Positions 28,550 to 36,579 of a DNA stretch of 64,000 nucleotides are shown piece after piece; the stretch's first letter is position 1; each line of letters opens with the position of its first letter. Position numbers and translations under genes: made by a program. The notes beneath the pieces were generated by a model. It did no database searches. It saw only the letters and a list, made by a program, of their open reading frames with translations, and was not told the DNA's origin. Source of the DNA: Vibrio vulnificus NBRC 15645 = ATCC 27562 (GTDB lineage Bacteria > Pseudomonadota > Gammaproteobacteria > Enterobacterales > Vibrionaceae); assembly GCF_002224265.1 (NCBI RefSeq), contig NZ_CP012882.1:186001-250000 (forward strand), in the 5' to 3' direction.

Positions 28550-29302
28550 ATGACAATGACAGAAAGCACGACTCATAAAACCAAGCAGAGCGTTCTTCCC
28601 ATTTCGCAACAGCTGAAAAAGTACAAATACGTCTTTATCAATGGACGACAAATGACGTTACTACTCAGCACTCATGTTGGCGAAGTGATTCGATTCAAAA
28701 ACTGCTGGAACCAACTAGAACGCGATCGCTATATGGCTGACGGTGGAACATACCGTTATCGTCGCTATGGTCAGTTCACTAAACTTGCGCGGAGCAAAGA
28801 AATTGTGATGATGCCGCACGAACCCTATGTTCAACCTGCGTACATCAACACACTCAATGGCGATATTGAACGTCACTTTGAACCGTTAACCGACCGCTTT
28901 GTGACCTCCCCTGTACTAGAAAAACTGCTCAAGATGATGAGCGAAATCTATGACGACGTCGAAGGCGAACCGCAAAACTGGAATATCCGTTTGCACCCCT
29001 ATCGTATCACCGCAACGGAAGCGGAAGCAGGCGAACCAACGCCTGAAGGGTTGCATCGTGATGGCGTGACTTATATCGCCTCGATGATGATCAACAAGAT
29101 CAATGTATCCGGTGGCGAAACCCGCATCACCGATGACAATCAAAATGAGCTCGAGCGCATCACGCTCGACAAGACTTTCGACATCGTCATGGCGGATGAT
29201 GCCGCTACGATGCACGAAGTCTCCACTATTACCCCCGCGAGCAGTGAAACATCAGCATCTAGGGATGTACTCGTTATCGCTTTTACAAAAATGGAGAAAT
29301 AA
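28550..29302 (+). CDS. 2OG-Fe(II) dioxygenase of the amino-acid hydroxylase type
   Basis: 250 residues, cytoplasmic. The iron triad is visible: H169 and D171 in HRDGV, H222 in TMHEV, and R238 in SASRDVLVIAF for 2-oxoglutarate. The general pattern LHRDGV....SMMINKINVSGGET matches, from memory, the family PF10014 (2OG-Fe dioxygenase, the L-isoleucine dioxygenase group), whose known members hydroxylate free aliphatic amino acids. GGAGG lies 5 bases before ATG 28550 and the gap to the upstream stop is 11 bases. Given the operon, the substrate is probably an amino acid made or consumed by the ASS-like enzyme; order of steps is unknown. Confidence 0.85.
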   Translation: MTMTESTTHKTKQSVLPISQQLKKYKYVFINGRQMTLLLSTHVGEVIRFKNCWNQLERDRYMADGGTYRYRRYGQFTKLARSKEIVMMPHEPYVQPAYINTLNGDIERHFEPLTDRFVTSPVLEKLLKMMSEIYDDVEGEPQNWNIRLHPYRITATEAEAGEPTPEGLHRDGVTYIASMMINKINVSGGETRITDDNQNELERITLDKTFDIVMADDAATMHEVSTITPASSETSASRDVLVIAFTKMEK

Positions 29303-29303
29303 C

Positions 29304-30209
29304 ATGACAATAGCGACGAGTTCGTTAAAAAAAGGAAGTTTTAAGTTTCCCCTCACTGAAACACTGCTGCTGTTAGTGGCCGTGTTTTGGGGAACCAGTT
29401 ACGGGCTCACCAAAAGCGCTCTTGTGTATACCAGCGTTTTGCTCTTTATCTCGATTCGTTTCTCGATCACTTTCCTGTGTATGCTACCTGTCGTGATTCG
29501 AGACTTTCGCCAAGGACTCAATAAAGACTGGAAGATTGCCATACCGACCGGCTTTATCCTCTCGGCGATTTTTTTCTGCGAAGTGTTTGGGGTTTCACAA
29601 ACCTCTGCATCCAATGCCGCATTTTTGATCAGCCTCACCGTTATCCTAACGGCGTTTGCGGAACTGGTGATCAACAAAAAGCGCATTAGTAATACCTTGC
29701 TGGCTCTCACTGTGTGCAGTGTCATCGGTGTACTCTTGCTCACCAGCGAGCAAGGCATCGAGCTTTCACTCAACACTGGCGACTACTTTATTTTAACTGC
29801 GGCACTGCTGCGTGCCTTAATGGTCACCATGACCAAACGTTTCACCGAAGGCAAAGAGATCACCACCACCACCCTGACCTCTCTACAATCTTTTGTTGTG
29901 GCCAGTTGTGCAATCGTCGGCGTGTTGGTGTATGTGCCAGCTGCAGAGATCGTATTGCCCGTCTCGTTGGAGTTCTGGTTAACCGTCGCCTACTTAGTAT
30001 TGTTTTGTACCCTGTTTGCTTTCTATGTACAAAACTACGCCGTGCGAAAAACCTCACCGACTCGCGTTTCACTCCTGATGGGCAGTGAGCCATTGTTTGG
30101 TGCTATTTTCGCCATGGTATGGCTACAAGAATCCCTCACCGCGCTGCAACTGCTCGGTGGCGCACTCATCCTGTTTAGTGTGATTGTTACCTCGACTCGG
30201 GATAACTGA
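29304..30209 (+). CDS. EamA/DMT-family exporter
   Basis: 301 residues from ATG 29304, with GGAG 7 bases upstream; the stop of the dioxygenase gene ends at 29302, one base earlier. The protein is highly hydrophobic, with ten predicted transmembrane helices in two five-helix repeats (EamA domains). WGTSYGLTKSALVYTS at the start and GSEPLFGAIFAMVWLQES in the C-terminal repeat are hallmark segments. EamA proteins commonly export amino acids or related metabolites. Its place as the last gene suggests it exports the product of the two enzymes, or removes excess. An importer role cannot be excluded from sequence alone. Confidence 0.88.
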   Translation: MTIATSSLKKGSFKFPLTETLLLLVAVFWGTSYGLTKSALVYTSVLLFISIRFSITFLCMLPVVIRDFRQGLNKDWKIAIPTGFILSAIFFCEVFGVSQTSASNAAFLISLTVILTAFAELVINKKRISNTLLALTVCSVIGVLLLTSEQGIELSLNTGDYFILTAALLRALMVTMTKRFTEGKEITTTTLTSLQSFVVASCAIVGVLVYVPAAEIVLPVSLEFWLTVAYLVLFCTLFAFYVQNYAVRKTSPTRVSLLMGSEPLFGAIFAMVWLQESLTALQLLGGALILFSVIVTSTRDN

Positions 30210-30245
30210 TCGGATTCCCCTTCTTTGAATCCATCACTTTAAGAC

Positions 30246-30280
30246 AAACCAAGCGAGCCTCGGCTCGCTTTGGTTTATTT
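30246..30280. terminator. Bidirectional terminator after the ArgG-like operon
   Basis: AAACCAAGCGAGC and GCTCGCTTTGGTTT pair with a single bulged T around a CTCG loop, with T/A-rich ends. The two flanking genes are convergent. Confidence 0.9.
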
Positions 30281-30351
30281 GGCTCACTATGAGCCTAGAC
30301 ATTATCAACTTGCGCATAACCAGGGACCTAGGTGAAAGCAACAAGCATCGG

Positions 30352-31245
30352 TTACTGAAAATGAAGTTCTCTTTGTAACCATTCCTTGAAAGCGTTAATC
30401 CTTAACACACGTGATGACGAAGGATCACTGATCACGGAGATGCGAACGCCAGGTTTGAGCCCGATGTTAAATGGCTTGACCAACAAGCCGCGCTCAACGA
30501 AATCGGCGGTAATGCTCTCTGTCGCCAAGCAGGCACCATGACCCGCAACAACGGCATTAATCGCCATATCGAAGGTACTGACTTCCATCCATTGGATCCC
30601 TTCACGCTTGGCCTGAACATTGGCACAGTGAAACCACTGATCCCAGTTGAAGGAGGTAGAGTTAAAGTCAATCAGCCAACAGCGTAGCAGTTGTTCTGGC
30701 TCAGTAAACTTCATGGATTCTGCTAACTGTGGTGAGCAGTAGGGAAAAATGGCCTCTTCAAATAACGTCTCTTGCTCAAGCTCAAGATGCTCGACGGTGT
30801 CATCACCTTGCCAAATAAGCACATCCGTTTCTGTGTGGCGGATATCAATGCCCTTAGCGTTTTGCACACGAATAGGTACATGAGGGAATTCCATGGTGAA
30901 TTTCCACAATCTAGGCATTAACCAGCGAGTCGAAAACGAGCGAGGGGCACTAACATTCAACACGCCTTCAAGCGGTTCGTTTTGAATTCGATTGAGCCCT
31001 GTAACAATGTTTTTGAAGCCATCATTCACATGTTTTTGCAGGATCTGACCCTTATCGGTGAGATGCATTTCTCGCCCACGACGAACAAACAATTTGCACC
31101 CTAAACGATCTTCAAGCTGGCGTAATTTTTGGCTAATGGCAGCTTGGGTAACATGCAGCTCTTCGGCCGCTTTGCTGTAACTTTTTAGCCGCGAGGCCGA
31201 TTCGAAAAAACGCAGTGCTGAGAGATAACGCAGTCGATTGTCCAT
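30352..31245 (-). CDS. LysR-family regulator, GcvA-like
   Basis: 297 residues. The N-terminal winged helix (LRYLSALRFFESASRLKSYSKAAEELHVTQAAISQKLRQLE) is the GcvA/TrpI/AmpR type of LysR, with the typical TQAAIS recognition core. The effector domain from residue 90 starts LNVSAPRSFSTRWLMPRL, also as in GcvA-like proteins. It is convergent with the EamA operon and divergent from a small DUF1127-like gene at 31343 (97 bp apart). That layout makes the small gene and possibly the ArgG-like operon candidates for control. The co-effector cannot be told. Confidence 0.9.
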   Translation of the reverse strand: MDNRLRYLSALRFFESASRLKSYSKAAEELHVTQAAISQKLRQLEDRLGCKLFVRRGREMHLTDKGQILQKHVNDGFKNIVTGLNRIQNEPLEGVLNVSAPRSFSTRWLMPRLWKFTMEFPHVPIRVQNAKGIDIRHTETDVLIWQGDDTVEHLELEQETLFEEAIFPYCSPQLAESMKFTEPEQLLRCWLIDFNSTSFNWDQWFHCANVQAKREGIQWMEVSTFDMAINAVVAGHGACLATESITADFVERGLLVKPFNIGLKPGVRISVISDPSSSRVLRINAFKEWLQRELHFQ

Positions 31246-31342
31246 AAGCTGAGGTTATAGTTCCTTTAATAAATCGTTGTTCGTAACCCATTTTGTTTGC
31301 CTTGATAATAGCGCTAACTGATAAGTAATCAAGGACACCACA

Positions 31343-31522
31343 ATGAAGCCAGCTAAATACATTCACATCAAGAAAATGTTTAATGTATTGAAATTTAGAC
31401 TAATATTTTCAAGCTCAAGCAGAAAAGAAAAGTGTACGACCACCATGAGTGACCATCTCAAGAAAGACATCGGACTAGAGTGTGATGAGAAAGATAAATC
31501 ACACCACTCTAGGTTTTTATAA
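31343..31522 (+). CDS. Small DUF1127-like protein, 59 aa
   Basis: This short frame begins MKPAKYIHIKKMFNVLKF and ends SHHSRFL. AAGGA lies 7 bases upstream of ATG 31343. Its core MSDHLKKDIGLE resembles the LSDHLLKDIGL signature of DUF1127 small basic proteins, which in alphaproteobacteria bind RNA or affect phosphate and stress responses; here the match is to one short motif only. It is divergent from the GcvA-like LysR regulator, and the terminator hairpin overlaps its 3' end, so a short monocistronic message of about 200 nt is expected. The cysteines (two) are atypical for the family. Confidence 0.55.
   Translation: MKPAKYIHIKKMFNVLKFRLIFSSSSRKEKCTTTMSDHLKKDIGLECDEKDKSHHSRFL
31475..31520 (+). 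terminator. Terminator overlapping the small gene's stop region
   Basis: CTAGAGT (31475-31481) pairs with ACTCTAG (31506-31512), with GTGAT/ATCAC inside, followed by GTTTTTAT; the hairpin begins inside the coding sequence and ends at the stop codon TAA (31520-31522). Confidence 0.75.
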
Positions 31523-31616
31523 TGTGAACTAATTTACTAATGAAGATGAAATATTCATCCAATTAAAGAGAAGCGGTTTTGTATCCACTGCCCTTTTCAG
31601 CGGGAGCAAGTAAAAA

Positions 31617-32297
31617 CTACTCACTGCTCTCAAGAAAACGTCTGAGCTGCTCTTCGTCGACAATCTCTAAACCGTTTTCTCCTTTGCTAACCAGGCCTTT
31701 GTCCATCAGTTCTTTGACGGCACGACGGTAAACGCGGCTTGAAGTGCCAAAACGCTCGGCTTCTTGGTTGACCTTATCAAACCCACCGAGCATGACTGGG
31801 TGCTGTTTTTGCTGCAATAAATCAAAAGCGATGTTGTACGCAATGGGGTGAAGCAAGCGGCTAGTGTAGATCTCCATCGAATCTTGATAATCTTCCGCCA
31901 GTGCAGAGGCAAAAAACACCATCATTTCCGGCTGCTGCTCTAATGCTTGAGCCAAACGATGAATGCAAATGAGGTCAACTTGCAGATGTTCGTCAGCCGT
32001 AACCGTCCATTGACAAGGCGTTTGCGTAAAGAACTCCATTTCACCGAAAATATGGTCATCGCAGTTCGCTTCTCCGAGCTGAAAGCGTCGACCATTAGCC
32101 GCTATGATGTTCATAGAAACGCGCCCCACTGGCACAACAAACAGTTGTTCTAGCTTTTCCCCCTGACGGAGGATCTCCGTCCCTGCATCAACGTAGTAAC
32201 TGCTGACTTGGCAACGGTAGATCAGCTCTCGAAAAGCTTTGCTCTGCTCTGCTAGATAGGCAGAAAAACGGCCTGTTGAGGAAGGCGTGATTCTCAT
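31617..32297 (-). CDS. Crp/Fnr-family transcriptional regulator
   Basis: 226 residues with a cyclic-nucleotide-binding type jelly roll (about residues 30-140, with GQ-type GEMEFFTQTPCQWTVTA glutamate/arginine-position segment) and a C-terminal winged helix (FDKVNQEAERFGTSSRVYRRAVKELMDKG). The phosphate-binding RXS arginine-serine pair of true cAMP sites is not evident, so it may sense another ligand or none. AGAGG lies 6 bases before the ATG at 32297. It stands alone; its targets cannot be read from context, and no site of the classic type lies close by. Confidence 0.82.
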   Translation of the reverse strand: MRITPSSTGRFSAYLAEQSKAFRELIYRCQVSSYYVDAGTEILRQGEKLEQLFVVPVGRVSMNIIAANGRRFQLGEANCDDHIFGEMEFFTQTPCQWTVTADEHLQVDLICIHRLAQALEQQPEMMVFFASALAEDYQDSMEIYTSRLLHPIAYNIAFDLLQQKQHPVMLGGFDKVNQEAERFGTSSRVYRRAVKELMDKGLVSKGENGLEIVDEEQLRRFLESSE

Positions 32298-32554
32298 GTT
32301 TCACCTCTGTGATGCGTTATAGGAAGAGTACGTTTCCTTGGCTAAGATGTCATCCTTTTGCAGAGAGTTTGACGCTCTTGCGCTATCACGATGCAACCAA
32401 CGTCGAGATCATTTGGCTTCAATCGTGCCTAACGATGTTCCTTATAAAGGGCGATATCTTTCCTAAGGCGTGTTTTGTGATGAAATTTATATGCCAATGA
32501 TTGCTTAAAGTGTTATAAGACAAATCCAAAGACATCACCATGGGATAGCGAAGG

Positions 32555-33151
32555 ATGGCAATAAAAGGCCAAATAATAGAATGGAATGACGAAAAAGGTT
32601 ACGGGTTCATTTCTGCCATTGGTGGAGAACTGAAAGTATTCTTTCATATTTCTTCGGTCACAAACCGTGGCTATCGCCCCAAAATAAAAGACAGTGTCAC
32701 TTTCGACGTGGCTGAAGACAAAAAAGGGCGATTCAACGCTGAAAATGTTGTCGTTCTTGGTGTGCATGGTTTCCCTTTTACCGTTTTGTTTGGTTTTAGC
32801 TTTTTAGTTGCAGCAACCGCCTCCGTTGTCCTATTCGATGGGGCAAAAATTCTCATCCCATTGTATGTAGTGTTGAGTATGTTCACCTATCTGATGTTTG
32901 CTAAGGATAAACAAGCAGCACAGGAGAATAGTTGGAGAACGCCAGAAAACACCTTGCATCTACTCTCACTACTCGGTGGTTGGCCTGGGGCACTGTTGGC
33001 TCAATTTTCGTTGCGACACAAATCGAAAAAACAGCCTTTCAAACTCATTCTATGGCTGACTATCACTCTGAATATCGCCGGTTTTCTTTGGCTATTTACC
33101 GAGTCAGGTCGACACCTTGTTCAGTTTGTTTTTGACGCATTTTTACTTTAG
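32555..33151 (+). CDS. Cold-shock domain fused to a DUF1294 membrane domain
   Basis: 198 residues in two parts. Residues 1-68 form a cold-shock fold (GQIIEWNDEKGYGFISA with the RNP1-like KGYGFI, then VFFHISSV with the RNP2-like VFFH), a nucleic-acid-binding OB domain. Residues 72-198 hold about four hydrophobic helices with the DUF1294 signature LHLLSLLGGWPGALLAQFSLRHKSKK. Such fusions are known in Vibrio and other proteobacteria; function is unknown, but membrane-linked RNA binding is a natural guess. The start ATG 32555 has GGGA about 9 bases upstream. Convergent with the phosphorylase gene across a strong terminator. Confidence 0.85.
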   Translation: MAIKGQIIEWNDEKGYGFISAIGGELKVFFHISSVTNRGYRPKIKDSVTFDVAEDKKGRFNAENVVVLGVHGFPFTVLFGFSFLVAATASVVLFDGAKILIPLYVVLSMFTYLMFAKDKQAAQENSWRTPENTLHLLSLLGGWPGALLAQFSLRHKSKKQPFKLILWLTITLNIAGFLWLFTESGRHLVQFVFDAFLL

Positions 33152-33289
33152 GGTATTTTCACCCTAACGCCGTGAGTCAATCGATCTCAAACCATCGATT
33201 CCAAACACTGGTTCTCAGCAATAGCTGTTATTGGCTAACTATAAGCTTCACTGAAATTTGGCTCTACACTCACGCCCTTTTCCAAACGA

Positions 33290-33315
33290 AAAACGGCATC
33301 CGAAGATGCCGTTTT
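33290..33315. terminator. Bidirectional terminator between the cold-shock and phosphorylase genes
   Basis: AAAACGGCATC and GATGCCGTTTT form a perfect 11-bp stem closed by the tetraloop CGAA; on the minus strand a T run follows. Confidence 0.92.
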
Positions 33316-33338
33316 CTATTGCAAGAAAAGACGCTTGC

Positions 33339-34067
33339 CTATTGGCAAGAAAGCGCGGTTAGAGCCGCCAATGACGCACGTTTTTCGCCCGCCATCATGG
33401 CGTCATCATCATTCACGTATTGGCTTACTCCTTCTTTCACATCTTGCTGGTAGCGTACGACATTATTCAGCACAGAAGCCACGTGCAAACCACGTAAACG
33501 ACCCACTGTAAACAACGCCGAGGTTTCCATATCGGCTCCCAAGATGCCTTTTTTGTTCCAGTATTGGCACAAAGTTTCTTCATCATCGGTATAGAAGCTG
33601 TCGTGAGAACGCACTACGCCCATATGGTAGGGAACAGTTTGCATTTGCAAATAGCCATCCAACCCTTTGAGCAAGCTAAAGCTCGCATAAGCAGGGTAAG
33701 CCGCGTCAATGTAGGCTTTTGACCCCCCTTCATCGCGCACTGCCCCTTCCGCTACGATCAACTCACCCAGTGCGATATTCGGTTGCATCGCACCTGCAGA
33801 ACCAACACGAATGATGTATTTCGCGCCGCATTGCTTGAGCTCTTCAACGGCAATAATCATTGAAGGTGCACCAATGCCCGTGCTGCAAACGGTGATGGCT
33901 TTACCTTGAAACTCACCGTTGAAAAGGCGGTATTCACGGTTCTCTGCTATCAGTTCGGCGTTTTCTAGTAACGCTGCAATTCGGTTCGCGCGATCCGGCT
34001 CGCCACACACGATCACTCGTTCTGCGACTTGCGTTTCATCAACACACAGATGAGGCTGTTTACTCAT
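33339..34067 (-). CDS. Nucleoside phosphorylase, Udp-like family
   Basis: 242 residues of the purine/uridine phosphorylase superfamily (PNP_UDP_1). Motifs: VIVCGEPDRANRIAALL (phosphate loop), VCSTGIGAPSMIIAVEEL and IIRVGSAGAMQ (core), and DMETSALFTVGRLRGL for the ribose-binding MES-like glutamate. It cleaves a nucleoside with phosphate to give base and ribose-1-phosphate in the cytoplasm. The base cannot be fixed: it resembles E. coli Udp but differs in the base-binding region. Its ATG overlaps the stop of the PnuC-like gene by 4 bases, indicating coupled translation and a shared pathway. Confidence 0.85.
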   Translation of the reverse strand: MSKQPHLCVDETQVAERVIVCGEPDRANRIAALLENAELIAENREYRLFNGEFQGKAITVCSTGIGAPSMIIAVEELKQCGAKYIIRVGSAGAMQPNIALGELIVAEGAVRDEGGSKAYIDAAYPAYASFSLLKGLDGYLQMQTVPYHMGVVRSHDSFYTDDEETLCQYWNKKGILGADMETSALFTVGRLRGLHVASVLNNVVRYQQDVKEGVSQYVNDDDAMMAGEKRASLAALTALSCQ

Positions 34068-34816
34068 GCGACTGCCTCATCGGCCGATTTTTCTGACTTC
34101 TGTTGCGTCGATGCTTGGTTACGCTTCGCTGTACGTGCCCATTCACGCGTACCATTCGCAGCAATAAACATTAGGATCGCGTACTGCAGTGACATCGCAT
34201 ACACCCCTTGCATGGCGTAGATGCCGACACTAATGATGTTGATCACCACCCAAAGTACCCAGTTTTCAACATATTTTCTGGTCATGAGGATTTGCGCCAC
34301 AATGGACAATACCGTCATCGTCGAATCCCAAAATGGGAAAGCGTCAGGCTCCAATACTGGCTCAGCAAGCCCAGCGCCGAACACATTCATGGTGTCCACT
34401 GCGATATTTGCCAATGCGAAGAAAAATGGATCGATGTACACGGTCAATAACGCAATCGCACACACGCAGAGGCCCGCCGTGATCACCATTTTCTTTTGGC
34501 TCAGCCAGCGCACTTCCAGCAAATCCCCTTCGGCATTTGGTCTTGTCCATGCATACCAGCCATAAACGTTAGCACAAAAGAAAAACAGCTGTAGCAAAAG
34601 CAATCCATATAATTGAATTTGGAAGAAGATCACCGCAAATAGTGTCACGTTAATCAAACCAAATAGATAGTTGATGGTTTTTTCTTGGCTGGCAAACCAA
34701 ATGCAAAGCAAACCAAAAATGGTCCCAATGGCTTCAATCCAGCTCATCGCATAGCCATCACCAATCGGAATATTCACAAGCGTATTATTGATATCAAATA
34801 GGGAGAACAGCTCCAT
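34064..34816 (-). CDS. PnuC-family nucleoside/nicotinamide riboside transporter
   Basis: 250 residues with about seven transmembrane helices, start ATG 34816. PnuC-like signatures include EAIGTIFGLLCIWFASQEKTINY, NVYGWYAWTRP (aromatic-rich substrate helix with a WxxW pattern), FPFWDSTMTVLSIVAQILMTRK and ENWVLWVVINIISVGIYAMQ. PnuC transporters move nicotinamide riboside, thiamine or deoxynucleosides by facilitated diffusion, trapped by phosphorylation. Here the partner is a phosphorylase, not a kinase, with an ATGA overlap. The substrate is thus probably a nucleoside that is phosphorolysed on entry. Expected in the inner membrane. Confidence 0.88.
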   Translation of the reverse strand: MELFSLFDINNTLVNIPIGDGYAMSWIEAIGTIFGLLCIWFASQEKTINYLFGLINVTLFAVIFFQIQLYGLLLLQLFFFCANVYGWYAWTRPNAEGDLLEVRWLSQKKMVITAGLCVCAIALLTVYIDPFFFALANIAVDTMNVFGAGLAEPVLEPDAFPFWDSTMTVLSIVAQILMTRKYVENWVLWVVINIISVGIYAMQGVYAMSLQYAILMFIAANGTREWARTAKRNQASTQQKSEKSADEAVA

Positions 34817-34872
34817 ATTAGGTCCTTTTTATCGAGTGTTATTGGATAGAAAGATGGTATATCCCGCAACAA

Positions 34873-34900
34873 GCAAAAAGGGAGGACATTTGTCCCCCCT
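34873..34900 (-). terminator. Terminator after the solute-binding protein gene
   Basis: On the minus strand AGGGGGGACA pairs with TGTCCTCCCT (one mismatch) and a TTTTTGC run follows. It lies between the stop at 34989 and the PnuC-like gene, so the latter needs its own promoter. Confidence 0.7.
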
Positions 34901-34988
34901 AACTGGTGTGCGATCATAATTTGAATCAATCGTTCTTTCTATGATTGATTCGGTTCTCTCTAATAGGTCATGCAGCAAAGAACTGTGT

Positions 34989-35831
34989 TCAGTTTATTTT
35001 GCTCCAGCTCGAGACTTTGGTGTTGATAAAGCCACATTCGATCAACGCCCGCTCAATGGTCCCCTTTTGTCTAAGGATCGCGATGCCTTGATTGAGCGCT
35101 TGAGCCAGTTTTTCGCTTTCAGGGAATTGTCGAGAGAGAATGAAATGACGCGAACCTGTTAAGCCAATTTTCACTTTCGGAATAGGGTAAAACTGAAAAC
35201 CTCGGGTGGTAAACGAGAGATCATCAGACACCTGAAATGGCGCCAGCAGGAAATCGACTCGGTGGCGGCCCACCATATCAACCATATTGCCCCAATCGGC
35301 CACATTGAGTAAGTTACTCAGCGGCAAAGCTTTTAAAGTGTTCCAATCGCTCACCCATTGTGAACTACTGACGGCAGAGAGCTGATCAATATGAATGGGC
35401 TGCTGCTCGTTGAGCAGATCCTCGCGGGTGCTAACGGTATACAGGCCCGCTTCAAACTCCCCTTGGCGAATCACCGCATCACTGACCCATAAACGATCGC
35501 CATCCCCACCCACTGCGGAATCCCAAATGGTGTTCGCTGCCATGGCATAATCGGGCAGCATCGACATACGGCGAATACGTTCAGCCACCGGGGCGGTATG
35601 AAACTCTAATGTGACGGGCACCCCACCCAACATAAACGCTTGTTGAAGCAACACAATTTCTACCGTACTGCGCCGGGCTTTGGGGCCAGTAAAATCGTCG
35701 ATCGTAAGCGGGTCTCGATCATTGACGAAAGCTAGGTAATCTTTCAGCACCTTCTCTTCAACCACGACGGGCAGAACAAGTGCAAAACTCTGGCTAGAAA
35801 ACAATAATAAAATCAGCAACAACCGCATCAT
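34989..35831 (-). CDS. Periplasmic solute-binding-like protein
   Basis: 280 residues with a signal peptide (MMRLLLILLLFSSQSFA). The mature part has the layout of the SBP_bac_3 type of extracellular solute-binding proteins (alternating alpha/beta domains, with DYAMAANTIWDSAVGGDGDR in lobe 1 and VDMVGRHRVDFLLAPFQV in lobe 2), although the strongest family motifs are weak. No permease or ATPase gene is next to it, so it may serve a distant ABC transporter or act as a receptor for a signalling protein. ATGs at 35831 and 35828 are both possible, with only a weak GAG upstream. Ligand unknown. Confidence 0.7.
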   Translation of the reverse strand: MMRLLLILLLFSSQSFALVLPVVVEEKVLKDYLAFVNDRDPLTIDDFTGPKARRSTVEIVLLQQAFMLGGVPVTLEFHTAPVAERIRRMSMLPDYAMAANTIWDSAVGGDGDRLWVSDAVIRQGEFEAGLYTVSTREDLLNEQQPIHIDQLSAVSSSQWVSDWNTLKALPLSNLLNVADWGNMVDMVGRHRVDFLLAPFQVSDDLSFTTRGFQFYPIPKVKIGLTGSRHFILSRQFPESEKLAQALNQGIAILRQKGTIERALIECGFINTKVSSWSKIN

Positions 35832-36072
35832 TTTGCTCTACTCTTTCAATTGAGAAAAACCAGCCACTTAATTCTAAATTTATGATTAATGCTATTAAGC
35901 GTAGCACGCCCTACTAATCTAAAGGAGATTCGCCTAGATGACTGGCAAGTTGAAGCAAACTGCGGCCCAGTTTGCATTCCATTGCTTGCTTGAAGTGTTT
36001 GCTGCAAACCGGCTTGGAATACGCTACTTAATTTTACCTTCAACTCATCACCGCGTTTGTGTTGTGGCGCAG

Positions 36073-36100
36073 CCGAGTTCGGCACATTCGCTGAACTCGG
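36073..36100. other. Hairpin in the 290-bp gap before the SirB-like gene
   Basis: CCGAGTTC and GAACTCGG form a perfect 8-bp stem with a 12-base loop, 22 bases before the 36122 stop. No T run follows on either strand, so it is a weak terminator candidate at best. The rest of 35832-36121 shows no gene. Confidence 0.55.
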
Positions 36101-36121
36101 TACGTTGGCTAAAGCGCAGTG

Positions 36122-36499
36122 TTAGCTGAGAAGGATTGGCATATGTGTTTTTGCGATGTAGAAAATCATCACAAATAAAATACACGTCACCGAGGTAAAC
36201 ACCATGCGCAGTTGGCGATTGAGCTGAGGTTTAAACGCCAACTGCGCAAACCCCACATAAGCCACCAGCAATAGCAATTTTTCTGTTAGCCAAGTATCGG
36301 CAAAGGGATACTGGCTGATCGTTAGGCACAGGGCGATAGCGGAGATCAACATCACCAAAGTAATGACTTTATGCACCTTCAAAGGCCATTCTTTCATAAG
36401 CCAAGTCGACGCTTTGAACCCCCAATAGGCTCTCAGGGCAAAGCTGAAAAAACTTAATACGATCAATCCAATATGCGCTTTAAGCAGAAGTAAATACAT
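36122..36499 (-). CDS. SirB-like inner-membrane protein
   Basis: 125 residues from ATG 36499, the third of three consecutive ATGs, which places AGGG 6 bases upstream; ATGs at 36502 and 36505 are also possible. It has four transmembrane helices with the SirB signature KAHIGLIVLSFFSFALRAYW near the start and PLKVHKVITLVMLISAI in the second helix. Histidines in the KAHIG and KVHK helices could bind haem or metal. SirB family proteins are of unknown function, named after regulators of invasion genes in Salmonella. An exact FNR-type box sits about 73 bases upstream. Confidence 0.8.
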   Translation of the reverse strand: MYLLLLKAHIGLIVLSFFSFALRAYWGFKASTWLMKEWPLKVHKVITLVMLISAIALCLTISQYPFADTWLTEKLLLLVAYVGFAQLAFKPQLNRQLRMVFTSVTCILFVMIFYIAKTHMPILLS

Positions 36500-36565
36500 C
36501 ATCATCCCTAATTGATTTCATTTTCAAACGGATGTTTAAAGTAATTGCTCTTTTCAAGCCGCGCC

Positions 36566-36579
36566 TTGATGTGAATCAA
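36566..36579. promoter_or_regulatory. FNR-type box upstream of the SirB-like gene
   Basis: TTGATGTGAATCAA is an exact match to TTGATNNNNATCAA. It lies 61-80 bases before the likely start of the SirB-like gene, which suits control of it, and 325 bases before the collagenase start. Confidence 0.6.

Noticed and set aside
29103..29303. N-terminal extension of the EamA gene
   Set aside because: It overlaps the dioxygenase gene in another frame; ATG 29304 has the ribosome site and begins the true transporter.
35846..36085. Minus-strand 79-aa frame and a possible integron attC site
   Set aside because: No attC core (GTTRRRY plus its partner) with adequate symmetry; the frame has no ribosome site.
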